Below are positions 10,069-21,594 of a stretch of 64,000 nucleotides of DNA, piece by piece (position 1 is the first letter of the stretch; every line of letters starts with the position of its first letter). Source of the DNA: Neoscytalidium dimidiatum (Eukaryota; Ascomycota; Dothideomycetes; Botryosphaeriales; Botryosphaeriaceae); contig CM074705.1 in NCBI GenBank assembly GCA_037367355.1, positions 744,001-808,000 on the forward strand, read 5' to 3'. The position numbers and the translations under genes are program-made. Under the pieces are notes generated by a model, which saw only the letters and a program-made list of their open reading frames with translations, made no database searches and was not told the DNA's origin.

Positions 10069-11807
10069 AGAGGGATGGTTACTGATGAAAAATTGAAAAA
10101 GAAAAGCGATGACGGTGATGAAATAGAAGGAGCAGAAAACGGAGCAGTAGTGTAAAAGTCCTTGGTACGAAAGTCTCACATGCCGACGATGGCACTTTCG
10201 TTTAACCTTCTTTGAAGGAGGCTCGCGGAAAGGAAACAAACCTGGAGAAGGCGATTTGGAGTTCTCTCCTTTGATGATCCATCGCGATGGAAGCGAGTTC
10301 CCAGACACTCTCTGTCCCTCCTGGTCAACCTACATCTTCCCCCTCTTTTCCGTGTCATGTAGTACATAGTTCAGCAGGATTCTCCTTTGTCGGATATTCT
10401 ACTCCTGGTGATCGGAACGGGGTTTTCGTTGTTATTAAGGCGCAGCTGGTGGATTAATAGTCCCGAGAGTTATCCTTTTTGTACTGCAGCAATGAAGAAA
10501 GTGAAAAATTCCTACACTAGAGACGAAGCGCGTCCGTCCGTCCGTCCGTTCGTGGCAACGTGGCTGCAAGAAACGGGTGACCAGTCAAAAGGAGGACCAG
10601 GATTGGGGAGAGAGAGAGAGTCATGGCAAGCAGGAAGAAAAGCGAAAAGTCGGGAAGAGAGGCGTGTGATTGAACGGCTATGGCAAGCTATTTAAACCGG
10701 GGGAAATGGAAGGGGAGAAGGAGCCGATTTTTGCACCTGGCGCCATGATGGTAAGGTCACGCCACATTTTCATTGTCGAGGCTCGTTGTGGACTTTCTAA
10801 GCTGACTGACGGCTTTGGGGCTGGTCGTTCCATCTGATATGGTGGGTGTGGGATATCTGATCCTGCTATCCGAAAAGAGGGAGAGGGGAAATGGGGGGAA
10901 CATGGGGGGGGGCCCGGCCGGCCGGCGCAATGCTGACCGCGCTGTCACGGCAATTGGCAAAGAAAGTTGCCCTTGGGACTACGGCGAGATAGTTCTTCTC
11001 ATGGGCAGTTGGAGCAGCCATCGGGCGTAAATCTTTAGAAAGTCTGGTAACAATTCGCAATGTCCGTACGATTGCTTTGGCTGCCCTTCAACCGCGAACC
11101 GCAGGGTATGGGCAGTGCTGCGAACACTGTGCTGGCCGAACATGCACAGGCCCCACACGCGTTCGCGCTTTTCTCTTCGCGCCGATCGAATAACACACCG
11201 ACCGATCAGATAAAAGAATTAGATGGAAAAGAACGGGCCTGCACGTGTTTCGCAATCTCTGCGTTTGTCGAGTTGGCGCGCTACGGGCCGCTCCATATAC
11301 GTTGCCGCTCTCACAACGTCTCGATAAACTGAGCGCGCACCCCAGAAAATCTTTGCCTCGCTCTTCGAGGGAGATCAAAGGAGACCCGCTCTCTTTCAAG
11401 GAAAGACCCGGCTTTCCTCTTGCTCGACCAACCAGATGGACGATGATGACTTGGGAGCAGCTGGCGGAGAAGCGCTTTTCTCCGGCACATCGCCGACACC
11501 GGCCGCCGTGGCTGAAGGATCGCGTATCAGATCCTCGGCGTTACGTGCCCTTCGGTATTCGGTCTTTTGCTGGATTATCCACGCCAGTTGGCTTATGCAC
11601 AAATCCTCTGCATAACTTCTGCCCGCGTACCTCCGCTTCGGCCTCGCGCTGAGCCTTCGCTGCTCGGGCTCGGCATCGGCCTCGTGGTGTTCTTCGTTCA
11701 TGTGTTCACCATTCCTTCCGACTGCACAACCCTTTCCCCGCCGGCAGTTCTCAACACCACCGCTCGATGCTCCAAAACACAGCCCTCCGCACTTGGGTCA
11801 AAACAGC
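10069..11807. other. Intergenic, ISU1 to tRNA-Glu
   Basis: No convincing gene in 1.7 kb. It holds a short CCGT tandem run near 10530-10550, a GA run near 10606-10618, and a G-rich cluster at 10885-10912 (G4, G6 and G9 runs) that could form a G-quadruplex. Open frames are short and share no recognisable family. Confidence 0.55.
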
Positions 11808-11812
11808 AAAAA
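11808..11812 (-). terminator. Pol III terminator of tRNA-Glu
   Basis: A run of five T on the minus strand 25 nt beyond the tRNA 3' end, the first T run long enough to stop RNA polymerase III. Confidence 0.55.
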
Positions 11813-11837
11813 GACGAGTGAAATACGCAACTTCCTT

Positions 11838-11938
11838 TTCCGTCGCCGGGAATCGAACCCGGGCCTTGCCGGCACTAGACAAAGTGAGAAGGCTCTTTTA
11901 CTGAGAGCGGCAAATCCTAGCCCCTAGACCACAACGGA
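11838..11938 (-). tRNA. tRNA-Glu (CTC), with intron
   Basis: Read on the minus strand, the gene begins TCCGTTG and ends CGACGGA plus a discriminator A, forming a 7-bp acceptor stem with one G-T pair. The D-arm carries GGTCTAG...GGCTAGGAT and the T-arm GGTTCGATTCC with a CCGGG/CCCGG stem. The anticodon stem is TGCCG/CGGCA around the loop CTCTCA-C, so the anticodon is CTC, which reads the GAG codon. A 29-nt intron (11873-11901) interrupts the loop after A37, the standard nuclear tRNA intron position. The mature molecule is 72 nt before CCA addition. A and B boxes are intact, so it should be functional. Confidence 0.93.
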
Positions 11939-13148
11939 ATTCGTATTGATCTACCCCATTTCTGAGGTGTCTCTCTCAGTTCGATGCGAGCAAGAATCAC
12001 AAAGAGACAATATGTTCTGACACAGATTTTCAGAAAATCTGAATGAATTATCGATTCGTGACTTAGAAGATGTCAGCTACCCCATGAAGATGCATCCGTC
12101 GTATCTTGAAAGAAGTGGCATTCTCTTCTACACTTATCTTGTGCCGAAGCGGACTTAGGTAGTCCAAAGACGGCAACAACTCTAGGTGAACAACAATGCC
12201 TCCAGAGGCACTCGATGGCGTCACTGGATGATTTATGGCAGTGTCCAAACTTATTCGGGTTAGTGTGCTCTTCAGGTGGATCCACTTGGAGATCGTTGGT
12301 TCTGATTGGTCCCTGTCACAAATTGTGTCGTTGTAGGTGGTCGCCGGACAACGGGTCTGGCTCAGGGTTTCGCGACCTTGAATAGGATCGGTGATGTGCA
12401 TGGATCTCAGACTCTAACAGGGGCCAAAGATAGTGGAGGCCATTTGGGATATGCTAACGCCAACTGCCTTAGATTAACAGTACAAAGACAACCTAGCTAT
12501 TTTGGAAAGGGAAGAGTAAGAAGAAAAGAAACGGTGTGGTCGGCACCCGCATTGGAAACGCAAAAGCAGTATGTTGGTGAAATTATGTTGATCAAATCTG
12601 TGAATACTAGAATGAAGGAGGGCATATTCGCATACATAACTTCCCGGGACTCGGCTCCTCTCGAAAGGCCTGCTGGACAGTCGTGCAGAATGATACCCCT
12701 ACGTGGAAACGAGAGCGGGCGCCTAATAGCATAGCGAAAACCAATGGGATCGGACTCACATGAAGAGCGGCCAACAATGTGCTCTCATGCTCATATGTAT
12801 GCCTTTAGCCCTGAAGCTGTTCGCCAAATAATGAACGTGTACGCCTTGAGCCAAGACCGCAGATGGAGAGCGCACCCGAGAGAATATAGCTTATTCAAAA
12901 CATCATTCATATTCTTCACTTCGCATGTAAGGCCTCCTGAATTTTGGGTATCGATTTTCCAATTCATATATATTCGTTTTGAAGTTCGCTCTGTACTAAG
13001 AAAGCGGGAAAATGCAACTCGCCACAAAGAAACCTCGTCTCTTTTCGTCTTTCAAACAAGCCAGAGGCTTGCTTCAGCCAGCTCCAAAAACACAGTCTTC
13101 ATCCATGAAAACTTGAGGGGGTACTCCGTAAAAGAAAATAAAAACTGC
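11939..13148. other. Intergenic, tRNA-Glu to fimbrin 3' end
   Basis: An AT-richer 1.2 kb stretch. Frames at 12306-12734 and 12744-13391 (the latter overlapping fimbrin antisense) have no recognisable family and no consistent splice pattern. Nothing else seen. Confidence 0.5.
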
Positions 13149-15209
13149 TTAGTGCATCTTCTCGTGCGTAGCCATCAAGCTGCCAATGAAGGTCGTGATA
13201 AGACGGCTGCGCACAGCGCAGATATCTTCGGGAACCAGCCAGATCGTGGCACCCATCTTACGAGCGATACTGATGGCCAGCTTGGCGTTGGCGTACGCCT
13301 CATCCTCAGTGCGACCAGGAGCGACAAGGTCATAATCGACGTAAGAGCTCTTCATGCCGTTAAGAACGTCAAGCAAGAAGACAGCATTTGACAGCGACTG
13401 ATCCTTGAAGGAGCGGATAGTGCTCGTCTTCCCACCCTGGCGAGACATGTCGTTGGCCCACTTGACCATGTCCGAGTCCGTGATCTCGCGCTTGCCCAAA
13501 CGCTGCGCAAGGGAGCCAATCGTGTTGACAATATCTCTACGCATGAGCTGCCAGACCAGACCCAGCGTGAGAGTGCGTTGGCCGTCCGTAATATCGGCAC
13601 CTTGGATACCAACCAGACTGAACCCGACCTGCTTGCCGAGCTCCACGGCGTAGTTGGTGTTCTCGACAGCCTTGAAACGCATCATCTCGCCGCCACTCGG
13701 AGGCAGCTTGTTGACGTGGCGCCAGTTGACGCTTCCAGGGATGACCTTGTCGTAAGCCTGCAGGATGATGCGGCCGTCGCGGAGATCGTCGAAGAAGCTC
13801 TGAACATTGGGCTGGACATCGAGCGAGTTGAGCCAAAGGGTAAAGACGCGGGCCTCACGCTCGCCTTCTGCATCAAAGTCCTCGATCTCAGCCTTCTCTT
13901 CCTCGGTAATAGCGTCGAGTCCGGGGTGAGTGTTGAAGAGGTTGGCAACGAAGGCGAGGTTCAGCTTTGGGTTTCCGGCAACGAGCGAAGTGGGCGTCAA
14001 GAACTTGCGGCAGTCGAGCTTCTCAGCGTTGTCGAGAACCTGCTCGGCGCGCTGGAGAAGATCGCGGGTCTGGAGAGGAGCGCGAGAGCAAATTTCGGGC
14101 TTCAATTGGTTCAGAAGGACAGTATAGTTCTCGCCATCCTTCACATCAGTGGAGAAGTTCGACACGCTGCGATTTGTCAGCCAATCGCTAATTAAACACC
14201 CAGATCTACTGGACTTACGTGCGGTGCCACTTGGCGTTCTTGAGGTGGTAGTTGAACCAGCGGAGTAGGATTTGCTCGGGTGGCAGGCGCAGGAACTGCT
14301 CAAGAGTCTCGTCCTCCTCCAGCAGTCTGTATAGCTCGGGGTGCAGCTTAATGTCGATCTTGCCCAGCAGACCTCGGCGGATGATCTGCCAAATCAAACC
14401 AAGGATCAAGTGCTCGCGGACCTCAATGATATCCTGGCTGCCAATGTTGACGACGGAGCAGCCAATACCTTTGGCAGACTCAATGACAATGTTGTTGTTC
14501 TCAGTCATGTGGAAGGCATTGAGCTTGGAAATCTTCCTGCCAGGGCGGTTTAGAACACGCTCATCAATGGTGTCCGGGACGCTGTCGTTGATCAACTTGG
14601 CCAGGATCAAACCATCCTTGCACTGGTCGAACATCTCGAAGGTGTCGGTGGGGAACGGCAGACGGTCGCCAATGTCCGGATCGCCGGCGAGGACGGCATT
14701 GATGTGGCTAGTGAAGGCGACGCGCTCATCCTCGTTAATGGTGTGAGTGACGTTGGCAGACGAGCCCTGGACTTGTATTCTGCCGCCGCCGTGGCTGCCC
14801 TGCGACTTGTGGCCGTAGACGGGCGACTGCGGGGCCTGGGCGCCACTGAGGCCTCGCGGGCGCGTGGGGCCCGTGTGCATGCGCTGCTGGGCGGGCGAGG
14901 ATTGGCGCAGTTTGGCAATGAGCTGTGCTGGCACGTTAGTCACTGGCGACTGAGACGTGGGATGGGCGCACTTACATCGACGTAGTCCTCTAGCTCGACG
15001 CGCCGCGAGCTGTCCAGGTCTACCTCCTTCAGAGCCTGTCTGACGACATCGTACGGCTGGCGCTCAGAAGCCTGGGTAGCTTTGATGACAGTCGCCTCCT
15101 CGAGATAGCCCTTTTCGTCGACATCGAGCTTGCGGAAGGCGTCGGTGAGGCCAAAGATCTCGGACTGGTCGAACTGAGGATACTTCCTCTGCAGCTTGAG
15201 GACGTTCAT
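13149..15209 (-). CDS. SAC6: Fimbrin / plastin, actin-bundling protein
   Basis: Cross-links actin filaments in patches, cables and the contractile ring, and acts in endocytosis and polar growth. Exons (minus strand order): 15209-14976, 14922-14219, 14166-13149; introns 14923-14975 and 14167-14218. An N-terminal EF-hand-like region (FRKLDVDEKGYLE, EVDLDSSRRVELEDYVDL) precedes a short Pro/Gln/Ser linker and four calponin-homology domains forming two actin-binding modules; landmarks are LILAKLINDSVPDTIDERVL, HLKNAKWHRTVSNFSTDVKDGENYTVLLNQL and LTLGLVWQLMRRDI. The intron 1 acceptor was set at 14923 because it joins EDYVD to LIAKLRQ in frame. Length (651 residues) and domain order match fungal fimbrins. 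Confidence 0.95.
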
Positions 15210-16255
15210 GGCTAGGTCTGAGGGCGGCGGAGGGGCGGGTGGATGGGGTAGAGGGCGGGAGGGGGGGAGCTGCGGAGGTATTGTATGCAAAGCAGCTGCC
15301 TGGCGGGTGTTTGGGATTGCGTGGCAGAGGGCGCGGTGTGGTGTCTGTCCAGAATCGGGCTGGAGTGTCGGGCGCGCTTTCACAGCACAGGAGGAGGCCT
15401 GGGGGCTGACGTATCGCGGGGCAGAATGAGGATCGGCCCTGCCCGGCCAAGCCCAGCGCCTACGCCGGAGCCTGAGCGGCGAGCGGAAGCCCAGGGAAAA
15501 ACCTGCTGCCCTCCGGCTGCGCCACTAGCTCCACCAACGCGAGTACGAGTGCTCCCGGATGCTCGCGGCCTATATGTGAACGCTCCATCCGGCTCGTCCT
15601 ACGCCAGTCCAACACTACTTTCGTTTTCGCGTGTGCTGGTCCGCTATGCCGCCGTTCACTTCCACCGTGTCCGCCTCTACCGCTCAGCGGCCGTGCGAAC
15701 CAGCGAATGCCCGCTGCGCCACCACTGCATCGTCATTAATCCAGGCACCGACATTTCTCTGGCTGACATCAGCACCTGCCTCTTCTCTGTCACACTACAA
15801 CCGCTGAGCGCTGTGTGCTGCTCAGGCTGCTGCTCAGGCTGCTGCTCTGGCAAACACCGCCACAATTTCCGGCGCTGCAGATCCATTCCAAAGCAGTTTG
15901 TCTGTGCTGTGGGTAGAATATTTGGACTTGAAATTACCAATTACGCTAGAGCATTTGGATACAGAAATTGGAAGTTACTTCCTAGACGCGATCCGGGAAG
16001 CTTACAATAAGCATATCGGGAACCAGGGAACGTTCGCCTCCAGACTGGCTTGACCTGCCTTCTGTCGAGCATTCTCTTCGGCGATTATTACTATCCAACG
16101 ATATGTTAGCCTCTCGTGCAAACACGGGAGATATCTAAGTACGCGAAATCGAAGTATGTATTGACAGAAGATGAGAGTACGCATTCGGTGTCAATGTATG
16201 TCATTTGGAACAGACTGAATTGAAAAGCCTTACTCAAAAACTACGCTATGCGACG
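15210..16255. other. Intergenic, fimbrin promoter side to SDR 3' end
   Basis: The fimbrin upstream region is GC-rich. A small tandem of GCTGCTCAG units lies near 15820-15850. A 241-codon frame crosses the region (15285-16010), but its composition and lack of any family match suggest chance. Confidence 0.5.
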
Positions 16256-17115
16256 TCAAATGCATCTCCCGCCATCCACTTCCATGTTGATTCTATGTGT
16301 TGTCAGTTTCTCTGCTCACTTTTCTGGTTGCTTTCCGAGGTTACTTACCCGGTAATGAATCTTGCATCATCGCTTGCCAAAAATGCACACGCTCCTGCAA
16401 CATCCTGCGGTTCACATAGCCTTCCCATGGGCACGTTGAACAGGAATTTCTGCATGTTCTCCGGCGTAGGCGGAACGCCTGCAAAGCTCTCAAAAAGAGC
16501 CGTCCCACTCAACAGAGGACATACCGAGTTGACGCGGATGCCATTGGGTCCATATTCGGCAGCGAGGCCTTTCGTAGCATTCCAAACAGCACCCTTGGTG
16601 GCATTGTACCACACCAGGCCCGGACGAGGACGGGTAGCGCCAACGGACGCAATGTTGATCATAACGCCACCCTGACCGCGCTCGATGACTGGAGTAACAA
16701 AGGCATTACTGCCCAGGAACACGCTCTTAACGTTGACGTTGAAGACTTTCTCCCACTCCTCCTCGGTGACATCCACAGTGGGCTTATTCTTGTATGTCGT
16801 GCCAGCGTTGTTGACCAGAATATCCACATGGCCATGTTTCTTCAGCGCAGCATCAACGGCAGCCTTCCAGTCGGAGGCTTTGGTAACATCCATCTGGTGG
16901 AAAGTCATGGTCGATGCATTCTCGGCAGCAACCTTCTGCCCGCTGGTGGCATTAATGTCGCATACAAACACATGAGCTCCCTCAGCAGCGAAGCGCCGCG
17001 ATATCTCGGCTCCAAATCCGGATCCACCACCTGGCTGGACTGTCAAAAATTTGATTCCACACGAGCTCTCGATCTTACCTGTGACGAGTGCTACTTTGCC
17101 GTCGAGCCGTCCCAT
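16256..17115 (-). CDS. Short-chain dehydrogenase/reductase, classical NAD(P) type
   Basis: A 251-residue oxidoreductase of the FabG-like classical SDR family. Exons (minus): 17115-17079, 17030-16349, 16292-16256; introns 17031-17078 (48 nt) and 16293-16348 (56 nt). The last exon supplies the ending INMEVDGGRCI, typical of the family. Rossmann motif TGGGSGFG at 12-19, Asp37 at the end of beta-2 (favours NAD over NADP), NNAG at 86-89, catalytic Ser141, Tyr154 and Lys158 (YNATK). The substrate is unknown; 3-oxoacyl reductase or sugar/hydroxyacid dehydrogenase are common annotations for this clade. It is divergent from an SSADH-type aldehyde dehydrogenase across 572 nt, so a joint alcohol-aldehyde-acid oxidation route is possible. 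Intron 1 is 3n and stop-free: if retained it would insert 16 residues into the Rossmann loop and probably abolish cofactor binding. Confidence 0.9.
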
Positions 17116-17687
17116 ATCTGCAATTAATCCCGATGCGGTAATGTCACAAATAAGTAGTTAGTATGGCGCAAGGTTGAGCGGTTTGTCACAGCGGAATTTG
17201 TAGCCCCCCATATGTCCTTTTATGATGCCAGCACATGCCGCTGGACCCGAAACGTGCAGGTCAGCTCCCCAGCAGTCTCCAACGACCTCATGGTGCTCGA
17301 GGTAGATCATCAAAGGCCACCAGAAATAGGATGCAGCCATTTTTTACTGTTCAGAAGTGGGGTTCTGAGGCCACGACTAAAATAGTCAGTGCCGAACCCC
17401 ACCTCCCCCAATTCCATCCCCGCCCTATGCTTACCCGAACCGGCCGCGCGGAAGTGGGACATGGCATCCTTCTCCGCACCTGTTGGGGTCCGCCAACTTT
17501 AGCTCAAACACTGATAGGTCCACGAGCTGGCAGCCCGACGTCACCGCAGCTTTTAAGGTAGGACGACGATGAGCATCACCTCCGTGTTCCCTACTGCTGT
17601 ATCTGAGCTCCCCCCGCCGTCTCTATCAGGCACTCGACACTAGTCCACTACAGAAAGAATAGCTACAGGGGCAGAAAAAGGATAAAA
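17116..17687. promoter_or_regulatory. Shared divergent promoter, SDR / SSADH
   Basis: A 572-nt gap between two divergent dehydrogenase genes. It contains two WGATAR-type elements, TGATAG at 17512-17517 and its reverse complement CTATCA at 17623-17628, the motif bound by fungal GATA nitrogen regulators such as AreA. Whether they act is unknown; such hexamers also occur by chance. Confidence 0.4.
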
Positions 17688-19508
17688 ATGGGCTCTTCCC
17701 ACGAACTACCGTTTAAGGTTTGTATGCCCAGCTAGCATGCTGCGAGCTTGTGTAGCCAGAACCCCGGGCTGATCCGCCCGCCGACCGCAGCTCAAGAATC
17801 CCGACCTCTTCCATAACCTATCCTACGTCCACGGAGAATGGACGAAGTCCAAGTCTGGCGCAACGTTCGAGGTTATTGGTGAGTTCCAAATATTCGCAAC
17901 TCATACCAGATCTTGCTGTTTTTCAAGTGATTCATGTATAAGGTACTGAATGCTCGCTCTGGGGTGAGCATGAGAAGGCCGTTCTGCTTCAAATGAATCC
18001 CCCACTCTTTGTTCTGTTCTGTTCTTTTGCTTGTTATCTATCCGTTTATCAACTAAACCATCACCAAAACATAGATCCCGGGACGGGCAAGCCCTGGACC
18101 AGCTGCCCTACCAATGACGCCTCAGACGTCGATGCCGCCGTGCAGAGCGCACACTCGTGCTTCGAGTCCTACCGCAAGCTCACGCCACGGCAGCGAGCGC
18201 AGATTCTCTTCAAATGGGACGCGCTCATCCGCGAAAACCGCGACGACTTGGCGACGCTGCTGACGTACGAGACGGGCAAGCCGCTGGCCGAGGCGTACGG
18301 CGAGCTGGACTACTCGACCGGCTTCACGTGGTGGTTCGCGGGCGAGGCCGAGCGCATCCAGGGGACCGTCTTTCAGCCCGCCCTGCCCAATCGCCGCGTC
18401 TTCACCATCAAGCAGCCCATTGGCGTGGCCGCCGCCCTCGTCCCCTGGAACTTCCCCATCGCCATGGTCCTGCGCAAGGCCTCCGCAGCCCTGGCCGCCG
18501 GCTGCACTATGATCGTCAAGCCATCCCCGGAAACGCCTCTCACAGCCCTGACGCTTGCGCACCTCGCGACCCAAGCCGGCTTCCCTGCAGGCGCCTTCAA
18601 CGTCCTCACGACAGACCTGGCGAAGACGCCAGAGCTGTCCGAAGCGCTGACGCGGCATCCGCTGGTCAAAAAGGTGACCTTCACGGGCAGCACGCGGGTG
18701 GGCAAGATCGTGGCGAAGAACGCAGCCGAGGGGCTGAAGAAGGTGACCCTCGAGCTGGGCGGCAACTGTCCGGTGCTGGTCTTCGACGACGCCTCGCTTG
18801 ACCAGACCATGGCGCAGCTGTGCCCGCTCAAGTGGCGTCACGCCGGCCAGGCCTGCATCACCGCCAACCGCATCTATGTCCAGGCCGGCATCTACGACGC
18901 CTTCGTCCAGCGCTTCGCGGCCGAGACTAACAAGCTCAAGATCGGCCATGGCGCCACTGATGGTACGAGTTTGGGCCCGGTGACGACGCCTCGCGGCCTC
19001 GACAAGGCGGAGCAGATCGTCAAAGATGCGTCATCCAAGGGCGCGAAGGTTGTCACTGGCGGGAAGCGTGTAGATGGAAAGGGTGGCTACTTCTTTGAGC
19101 CGACCATCCTCACGGATATGAAGCCGGACATGTTGGTGTCGTGTGAGGAGATCTTTGCACCCGTCGCGGCCATCTATCGCTTCGAGACGGAAGAGGAGGC
19201 AGTCAAAGCGGCGAATGACACGAGTATGGGTTTGGCATCCTACTGCTTTACGAAGAATGTGGACCGCATGTGGCGGATGTTGGAGAATTTGGAGGCGGGT
19301 ATGATTGGAATGAATACCGGTAAGGCTTGACTGTGGGGACTTAGTCCGATATGTTGCTGACAGTTGCCTAGGAAACTCCTCTGCCGCTGAATCACCATTC
19401 GGCGGGATCAAGGAATCTGGTTATGGGAAGGAATCCGGGAAAGACGTCGCTGTCAACGAATATCTCATCACCAAGACTGGTACCTTCACGTTGGAAGGTC
19501 AGTACTAA
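17688..19508 (+). CDS. Succinate-semialdehyde dehydrogenase-type ALDH
   Basis: NAD(P)-dependent aldehyde dehydrogenase, closest by motifs to succinate-semialdehyde dehydrogenase, the last step of GABA catabolism to succinate. Exons: 17688-17717, 17791-17878, 18075-19319, 19372-19508 (499 residues). The 30-nt first exon encodes MGSSHELPFK. Key residues: Asn165 (PWNFP), Glu266 (LELGGN) as general base, Cys300 (GQACITANR) as nucleophile. The TGSTRVGK cofactor loop and the C-terminal ESPFGGIKESGYGKE motif are present, the latter split by intron 3. Intron 2 (196 nt) is longer than its neighbours. No targeting presequence is obvious, so a cytosolic place is likely. SSADH is preferred over other ALDH subfamilies on overall pattern; betaine or glutarate semialdehyde dehydrogenase is not excluded. 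Confidence 0.88.
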
Positions 19509-20052
19509 AGCTGCAACTTTGGGCCGTCTATTGAATGAGGAGATTGAATACTTGCCTGTCATATTTGTATTTGTCACAAAAACGTGAAGGGCGTTCATTG
19601 TCAGATATGAAGTAATGATAGTGTTGTAAGGAAGGGGGAAAATTGAGAGGAAAAAAAAGTTATTCTCACTATCTTTTTCGCAATGCATTTCAGCGAGTGA
19701 TGAGTAGCAGTTGAAACAGTCGTCCAATCATGCCGTGTAAGGTTGATAACATCTATGTCCAGACGATTGATTCAGTTGCCTATGCAAGCCGGGTTACAGT
19801 TTAAAGGATAATCTCTGCTGCGGTCTGCCGCGGCCCGCATCTTGCCTTTCTGTTGCGTGCTAACAGCTTATTCGGGTAATTGTTTGCGGAGATCAACGTA
19901 CAACGTATTGGTTGTTTGAAGCCGAAAGCGTTCGATAAATAGACTAACATGGAATGATGTACAAAAAAGGCTTATCGCGGTGTGTCGGTTTGTGCAAATA
20001 GTCTTCTCCTCATCAAACCCTCAGAGGGACAATCCATGAGTTCAAACATTGG
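19509..20052. other. Intergenic, SSADH 3' side
   Basis: AT-rich, 540 nt. It includes the SSADH 3' UTR. No coding or RNA signal seen. Confidence 0.55.
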
Positions 20053-21162
20053 TTGGCGTGCATAAGCACCCAAACTGGTAGGATCCGCCGAGATAAAGAA
20101 GGCCGAAGATTACACTTTTATACTGGAAATAGTAGGCTGAAAATGTTATTGGCACCCAATATTATCCTCCTTATAATAACAAAATCAACAGTCAAGAAAA
20201 TAGACTCGCCTCCTTTCCTTCCAGAGCACAGCTTCTACCCTTTTGATCCTCTCGACGCACCGATTCATCAACCGATGATCAGGGCCATGATTGGGGGACG
20301 AACTCTTCGGACGAAATCTGATGCGAAGAAATACCTCTCATCCTAATTGCTCATGTCGATGATTGATACTTTATACCGGCATCTCTGGCTGGCCGGTGTC
20401 TCCCATCCCGTTGCATCGCTGCATCACCAGATCCTGAGGCTCCGCTCAACAGCAATTAATGAAGATCCTAATGAACACCTACTCTGGGATAGCACTCGCA
20501 TCTGCATAAAACTTCTTCCTTCCTTCATGGTGGATCATGGATTTTGGAGAGCAGAGCTATTCCAAGACGACTCGCTGTACAGATGCGCCTGTGGCATGCT
20601 TTGGTCGTACACATGGCTGATAAACCACGAAAGTGACTTGAGAATAGCCAATGAGCACGGACTGATTCCGGATGGACTGACATGGGATCTTTGGGTGCGG
20701 ATCGTTGACGACTTCCTGGACCATTTCGACGACGATCCTACTGATCACGTCCATGAGCGGTACAAATATGGGGAACCGAAGATTTCGAGAATCACGACGA
20801 TCTACCGATTAGCTCCGCCGAAAGATTATCTGCGCATGTATACATTCATTCCGATGTCCGGATTGGAGAGTACAGCAGTAGTAGCGTCCTTCACGGTGGT
20901 TCTATCAGCAATGCAGGTGGGGCTTTCTACAGATCGGCTCAAGAATGATACTCGGTTCCAAGACGCTTCTTACGGCTTAACAGTTTTCTCGCTTCTTGTC
21001 GTCGCTGTCGCCTTCTGCGATTGTTCCGGTAATCTGGACCGCTCTTTTAGTCGTCAAGGTTGCAATTACATTGGATTTCTCCCGCAGGTTCTCTCATCAA
21101 AGGAAGGTGGTCGAAAAGTCTTCTGCATAGCTGATGCGTCCATGCTGTATGCATGTATGTAA
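20053..21162 (+). pseudogene. Broken gene for a fungal membrane protein (DUF6601-like)
   Basis: The frame from 20353 encodes a protein resembling a widespread filamentous-ascomycete family of unknown function, which I recall as DUF6601: RHLWLAG near the start, then LWSYTWLINHESDLRIA, RYKYGEPKISRI and FQDASYGLTVFS. Two lesions stand out. First, the same reading frame is open upstream (20053-20343) and ends at a TAA at 20344-20346, only two codons before the MSMIDTLYRHLWLAG region; family members normally have a longer N-terminal part, so this looks like a nonsense mutation. Second, after LTVFSLL the current frame turns polar, while the +1 frame continues with a hydrophobic helix (AIVPVIWTALLVVKVAI) and a basic tail, as expected for the C-terminal membrane segment, suggesting a frameshift near 21000. 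A short unannotated intron could explain either lesion alone. No restored sequence is claimed. Confidence 0.55.
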
Positions 21163-21448
21163 ACAAGAATATGCATAAAATACTAATGAAAGCGGATTTG
21201 CTGATCGCAAAATCCTATTTGGTCGGTAGACCGGGAAGAGCAAATAAAAAGAGGCAGAGCTATTTTTTTTTTTTTCACACATGCTGATACGTTTGGATTG
21301 GTTTCCACGTTCTCGCTTGCAACTCCATGTGAAAGCTTCCGCTTTTCGCAACTTTCCAACCCCCTCCTGTTTCCCACTTTTCTTTCACGACCAAAATCTA
21401 TCTGGTCTTAGAAAGCTCCAACATCAGACATAAGAACTTAGCTGCACA

Positions 21449-21585
21449 GCGTTGGTGGTTTAGTGGTAAAATTCATCGTTGCCAAGAAAGGTTGGAATAG
21501 TCTAATGATAGACCCTGAGCAAGGGGCTCTCCAGGTGCTCAACACTAGTTTCGATGAGCCCCGGGTTCGATTCCCGGCCGACGCA
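21449..21585 (+). tRNA. tRNA-Gly (GCC), with 66-nt intron
   Basis: Acceptor stem GCGTTGG/CCGACGC with discriminator A, D-arm TGGTTTAGTGGTAAAA, T-arm GGTTCGATTCC inside a CCGGG/CCCGG stem. The anticodon stem CATCG/CGATG encloses the loop TTGCCA-T, so the anticodon is GCC. The intron occupies 21485-21550 after A37; 66 nt is long for a nuclear tRNA intron. Mature length is 71 nt before CCA, normal for tRNA-Gly. Internal A and B boxes are intact. Confidence 0.93.
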
Positions 21586-21587
21586 TC

Positions 21588-21594
21588 TTTTTTT
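21588..21594 (+). terminator. Pol III terminator of tRNA-Gly
   Basis: Seven T residues starting two bases after the discriminator base, a typical RNA polymerase III stop. Confidence 0.85.

Noticed and set aside
15285..16010. 241-codon frame upstream of fimbrin
   Set aside because: No family match; content derived from a Cys-rich tandem repeat and GC-rich promoter DNA.
18122..18949. 275-codon frame antisense to the SSADH gene
   Set aside because: A mirror frame of a GC-rich real exon; SSADH motifs are on the + strand.
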